This document shows, in pieces, positions 38,716-40,215 of a stretch of DNA of 40,215 nt; the stretch's first letter is position 1, and the number at the start of each line of letters is the position of its first letter. This DNA is from Candidatus Omnitrophota bacterium (GTDB taxonomy: Bacteria; Omnitrophota; Gorgyraeia; Tantalellales; Tantalellaceae). The stretch is taken from NCBI GenBank assembly GCA_015233235.1, contig JADFYD010000004.1:1-40215 (forward strand). The letters are read 5' to 3'. The position numbers were made by a program, and so were the translations under genes. The notes beneath the pieces are model-generated. The model was given only the letters and a program-made list of their open reading frames with translations. It was not told where the DNA came from and ran no database searches.

Positions 38716-38970
38716 ATGTGGTACCTATACATCGTAAAATGCAAAGACGGAACTCTTTATACCGGGATAACGACGGATATATCCGAAAGGATCGATCGTC
38801 ACAATCGCAAAAAGGCGAGTAAATACACACGCGTAAGGACGCCCGTCAAACTCATATACGAGGAAACACACCGCACCAGAAGCGCGGCGTTAAAAAGAGA
38901 ACTGTTCATAAAATCTTTGACCCGTTCGGATAAGCTGAAACTTGTGGCTTCGCGTAAAAAGCGAAAGTAG
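38716..38970 (+). CDS. GIY-YIG nuclease superfamily protein (UPF0213/YhbQ-like)
   Basis: MWYLYIVKCKDGTLYTGITTDISERIDRHNRKKASKYTRVRTPVKLIYEE. Confidence 0.9.
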   Translation: MWYLYIVKCKDGTLYTGITTDISERIDRHNRKKASKYTRVRTPVKLIYEETHRTRSAALKRELFIKSLTRSDKLKLVASRKKRK

Positions 38971-38998
38971 TTGACAAATCGCGATATAGGTGTATAAT
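38971..38998 (+). promoter_or_regulatory. Strong sigma70-type promoter for the porin-like gene leader
   Basis: TTGACA (38971-38976), 16-bp spacer, TATAAT (38993-38998). Confidence 0.75.
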
Positions 38999-39042
38999 AC
39001 CATCATACTTATGCGTTGCAGCATTTAAGTCAGGGGGCAAAG

Positions 39043-39078
39043 GGGCGTTCAAGGAATTGAACGCCCTTTTGTTTTTTG
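39043..39078 (+). terminator. Intrinsic terminator 1 in leader
   Basis: GGGCGTTCAA ggaa TTGAACGCCC TTTTGTTTTTT. Confidence 0.85.
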
Positions 39079-39090
39079 GGTCGGATAAAG

Positions 39091-39140
39091 AAGTCCTTTT
39101 GGATCACGCGAAGTACGCGTTTCCAAAAGGACTTTTTTTT
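39091..39140 (+). terminator. Intrinsic terminator 2 in leader
   Basis: AAGTCCTTTTGGA ... TCCAAAAGGACTT TTTTTT with inner ACGCG/CGCGT stem. Confidence 0.85.
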
Positions 39141-39155
39141 ACGCGGGAGGCAAAA

Positions 39156-40022
39156 ATGAATACAACGAAAAAGTTCTTAAAAATGTACGCGTGTGCCTTA
39201 TGTGCGGGGTTTATGATACTCGCCTCCGGCGCGCGCCCGGCTGGTGCGTTGGATTTTAACGGCGACTGGCTAGGGGAGAAACCCGGATGGGCCCCTGACG
39301 TTTCGGTTAAAAGCGCTTTTCTTACAAAGTACATTTGGCGCGGTCAGAACCTGGGGGATGCGCCGGTAATGCAGAACGACTACTCGCTTTCAAAATACGG
39401 GCTGACGTTCGACCTCTGGACAAATTACAGCTTTAATAACGATAAGAGCAAGGACGCCGGAAGGTACGAGGAATTTACGGAAGTCGATTACGCTCTTGAT
39501 TATACTTTCAACGCCGCTAAAACATATGAAAGATTAGGCGGCACGGGTGCCGAATTCTTGGCGCCTGTCAACTTTTCGTTCGGGTACACGTATTATACTT
39601 TTCCGATACTGCCGCGTGACAATAAATACGCTGATTCCCACGAGGTCTATTCGGGGTGTTCTCTCGACGTCCTTCTTAAACCGTTCGTGAAATGGTACTG
39701 GGATGTGGATAGCGGTAAAGGCGCCGCTGGGTACGGCAGTGGAGACGGGTCGTATTTTCTGGCGGGAATAGGACATTCTTTTGATCTCGGATCGAATGTC
39801 GCTTTGAACCTGGGCATGACAGCCGCCTACAACGACCAGCAATGGACCCAGAACAGGGGCTGGAGCGACATGGTATTTTCCGGAGATATAACTGTGCCGG
39901 TCCTAAAATATTTCACGATCAAGCCGAACGTGTCTTATTCTCTTTTACTTGATAGGGACGTTTACAATCACACGCAGTCGAACGAGTTTTACGGCGGTGT
40001 TACGATAGGGTTCGCGTATTAA
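39156..40022 (+). CDS. Outer-membrane porin-like beta-barrel protein (TorF-type)
   Basis: Signal peptide MNTTKKFLKMYACALCAGFMILASGARPAGA; SVKSAFLTKYIWRGQNLGD; C-terminal VTIGFAY; GGGAGG RBS before ATG 39156. Confidence 0.75.
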   Translation: MNTTKKFLKMYACALCAGFMILASGARPAGALDFNGDWLGEKPGWAPDVSVKSAFLTKYIWRGQNLGDAPVMQNDYSLSKYGLTFDLWTNYSFNNDKSKDAGRYEEFTEVDYALDYTFNAAKTYERLGGTGAEFLAPVNFSFGYTYYTFPILPRDNKYADSHEVYSGCSLDVLLKPFVKWYWDVDSGKGAAGYGSGDGSYFLAGIGHSFDLGSNVALNLGMTAAYNDQQWTQNRGWSDMVFSGDITVPVLKYFTIKPNVSYSLLLDRDVYNHTQSNEFYGGVTIGFAY

Positions 40023-40036
40023 GGATGTAGAAACAT

Positions 40037-40110
40037 GAGGTTCTAATGCTCAAATGTTCTATTGTTCCTGCGTGTTACAGCGGCGAGAGCATCGGAACAT
40101 TAGAACCTCG
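40037..40110. repeat. 12-bp inverted repeat with octamer-like arrays
   Basis: GAGGTTCTAATG (40037-40048) / CATTAGAACCTC (40098-40109); GTTCTAAT GCTCAAAT GTTCTATT GTTCC. Confidence 0.75.
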
Positions 40111-40123
40111 TAAGTGGGATTAG

Positions 40124-40215
40124 TTAATCCGTTCTTTTTGTAACTTCCAGCAGGTGATACCCGAACTGCGTTTTAACAGGGCCCTGGACCACGCCGATCT
40201 CGGCGCTAAAGACGA
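40124..40215 (-). CDS. Parvulin-type peptidyl-prolyl isomerase, C-terminal end (truncated by window)
   Basis: Reverse-strand translation VFSAEIGVVQGPVKTQFGYHLLEVTKRTD*; PVKTQFGYHLLEV is the parvulin C-terminal signature; absent from ORF track (short). Confidence 0.85.
   Translation of the reverse strand, partial: VFSAEIGVVQGPVKTQFGYHLLEVTKRTD

Noticed and set aside
39057-39155. Upstream TTG start for the porin-like protein given by the ORF track
   Set aside because: Lies inside terminator 1; the ATG at 39156 has GGGAGG RBS and a proper signal peptide.

Overview
The window looks like a core-genome segment of a Gram-negative bacterium. From gene content and style my guess is a Candidatus Omnitrophota/PVC-like lineage, but this is inference only. 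It is gene-dense and mostly + strand. Gene order: purM(3' end)-purD-purE-LMW phosphatase-rpiB-glyA-dCMP deaminase-nrdR; a SurA/PpiD-like protein (-); a class II aldolase; hisG; a 29-aa basic micro-ORF missing from the ORF track; transketolase N and C subunits separated by an FtsH-like protease and a lipoprotein; ispE; a SpoVG with an inserted zinc ribbon; tRNA-Gln; glmU-prs-rplY-pth; rpsF-ssb-rpsR-rplI-dnaB; bamA-ompH-lpxC-fabZ-lpxI, then lpxB(-), Gfo/Idh(-), msbA; rpsB-tsf-pyrH-frr; tRNA-Lys. An accessory island follows at ~34.0-36.4 kb: a duplicated tRNA-Lys 3' end, long perfect palindromes, a GIY-YIG relic, and an XRE-ImmA/PIN operon. The window closes with a SpoIIE-type phosphatase, a Gly/His/Tyr-rich exported protein, an intact GIY-YIG protein, a porin-like protein behind two tandem terminators, and a partial parvulin. 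The most unusual signals are: (i) a scattered family of intergenic period-7 arrays with a shared CTANNNN register and locus-specific variants, often in inverted pairs; (ii) perfect palindromes starting exactly at the discriminator-CCA of both tRNAs; (iii) the XRE-ImmA/PIN operon beside a tRNA-Lys att-like repeat; (iv) the zinc ribbon inside SpoVG; (v) the double-terminator leader upstream of the porin-like gene. No database search was possible; family names are from recognised motifs.
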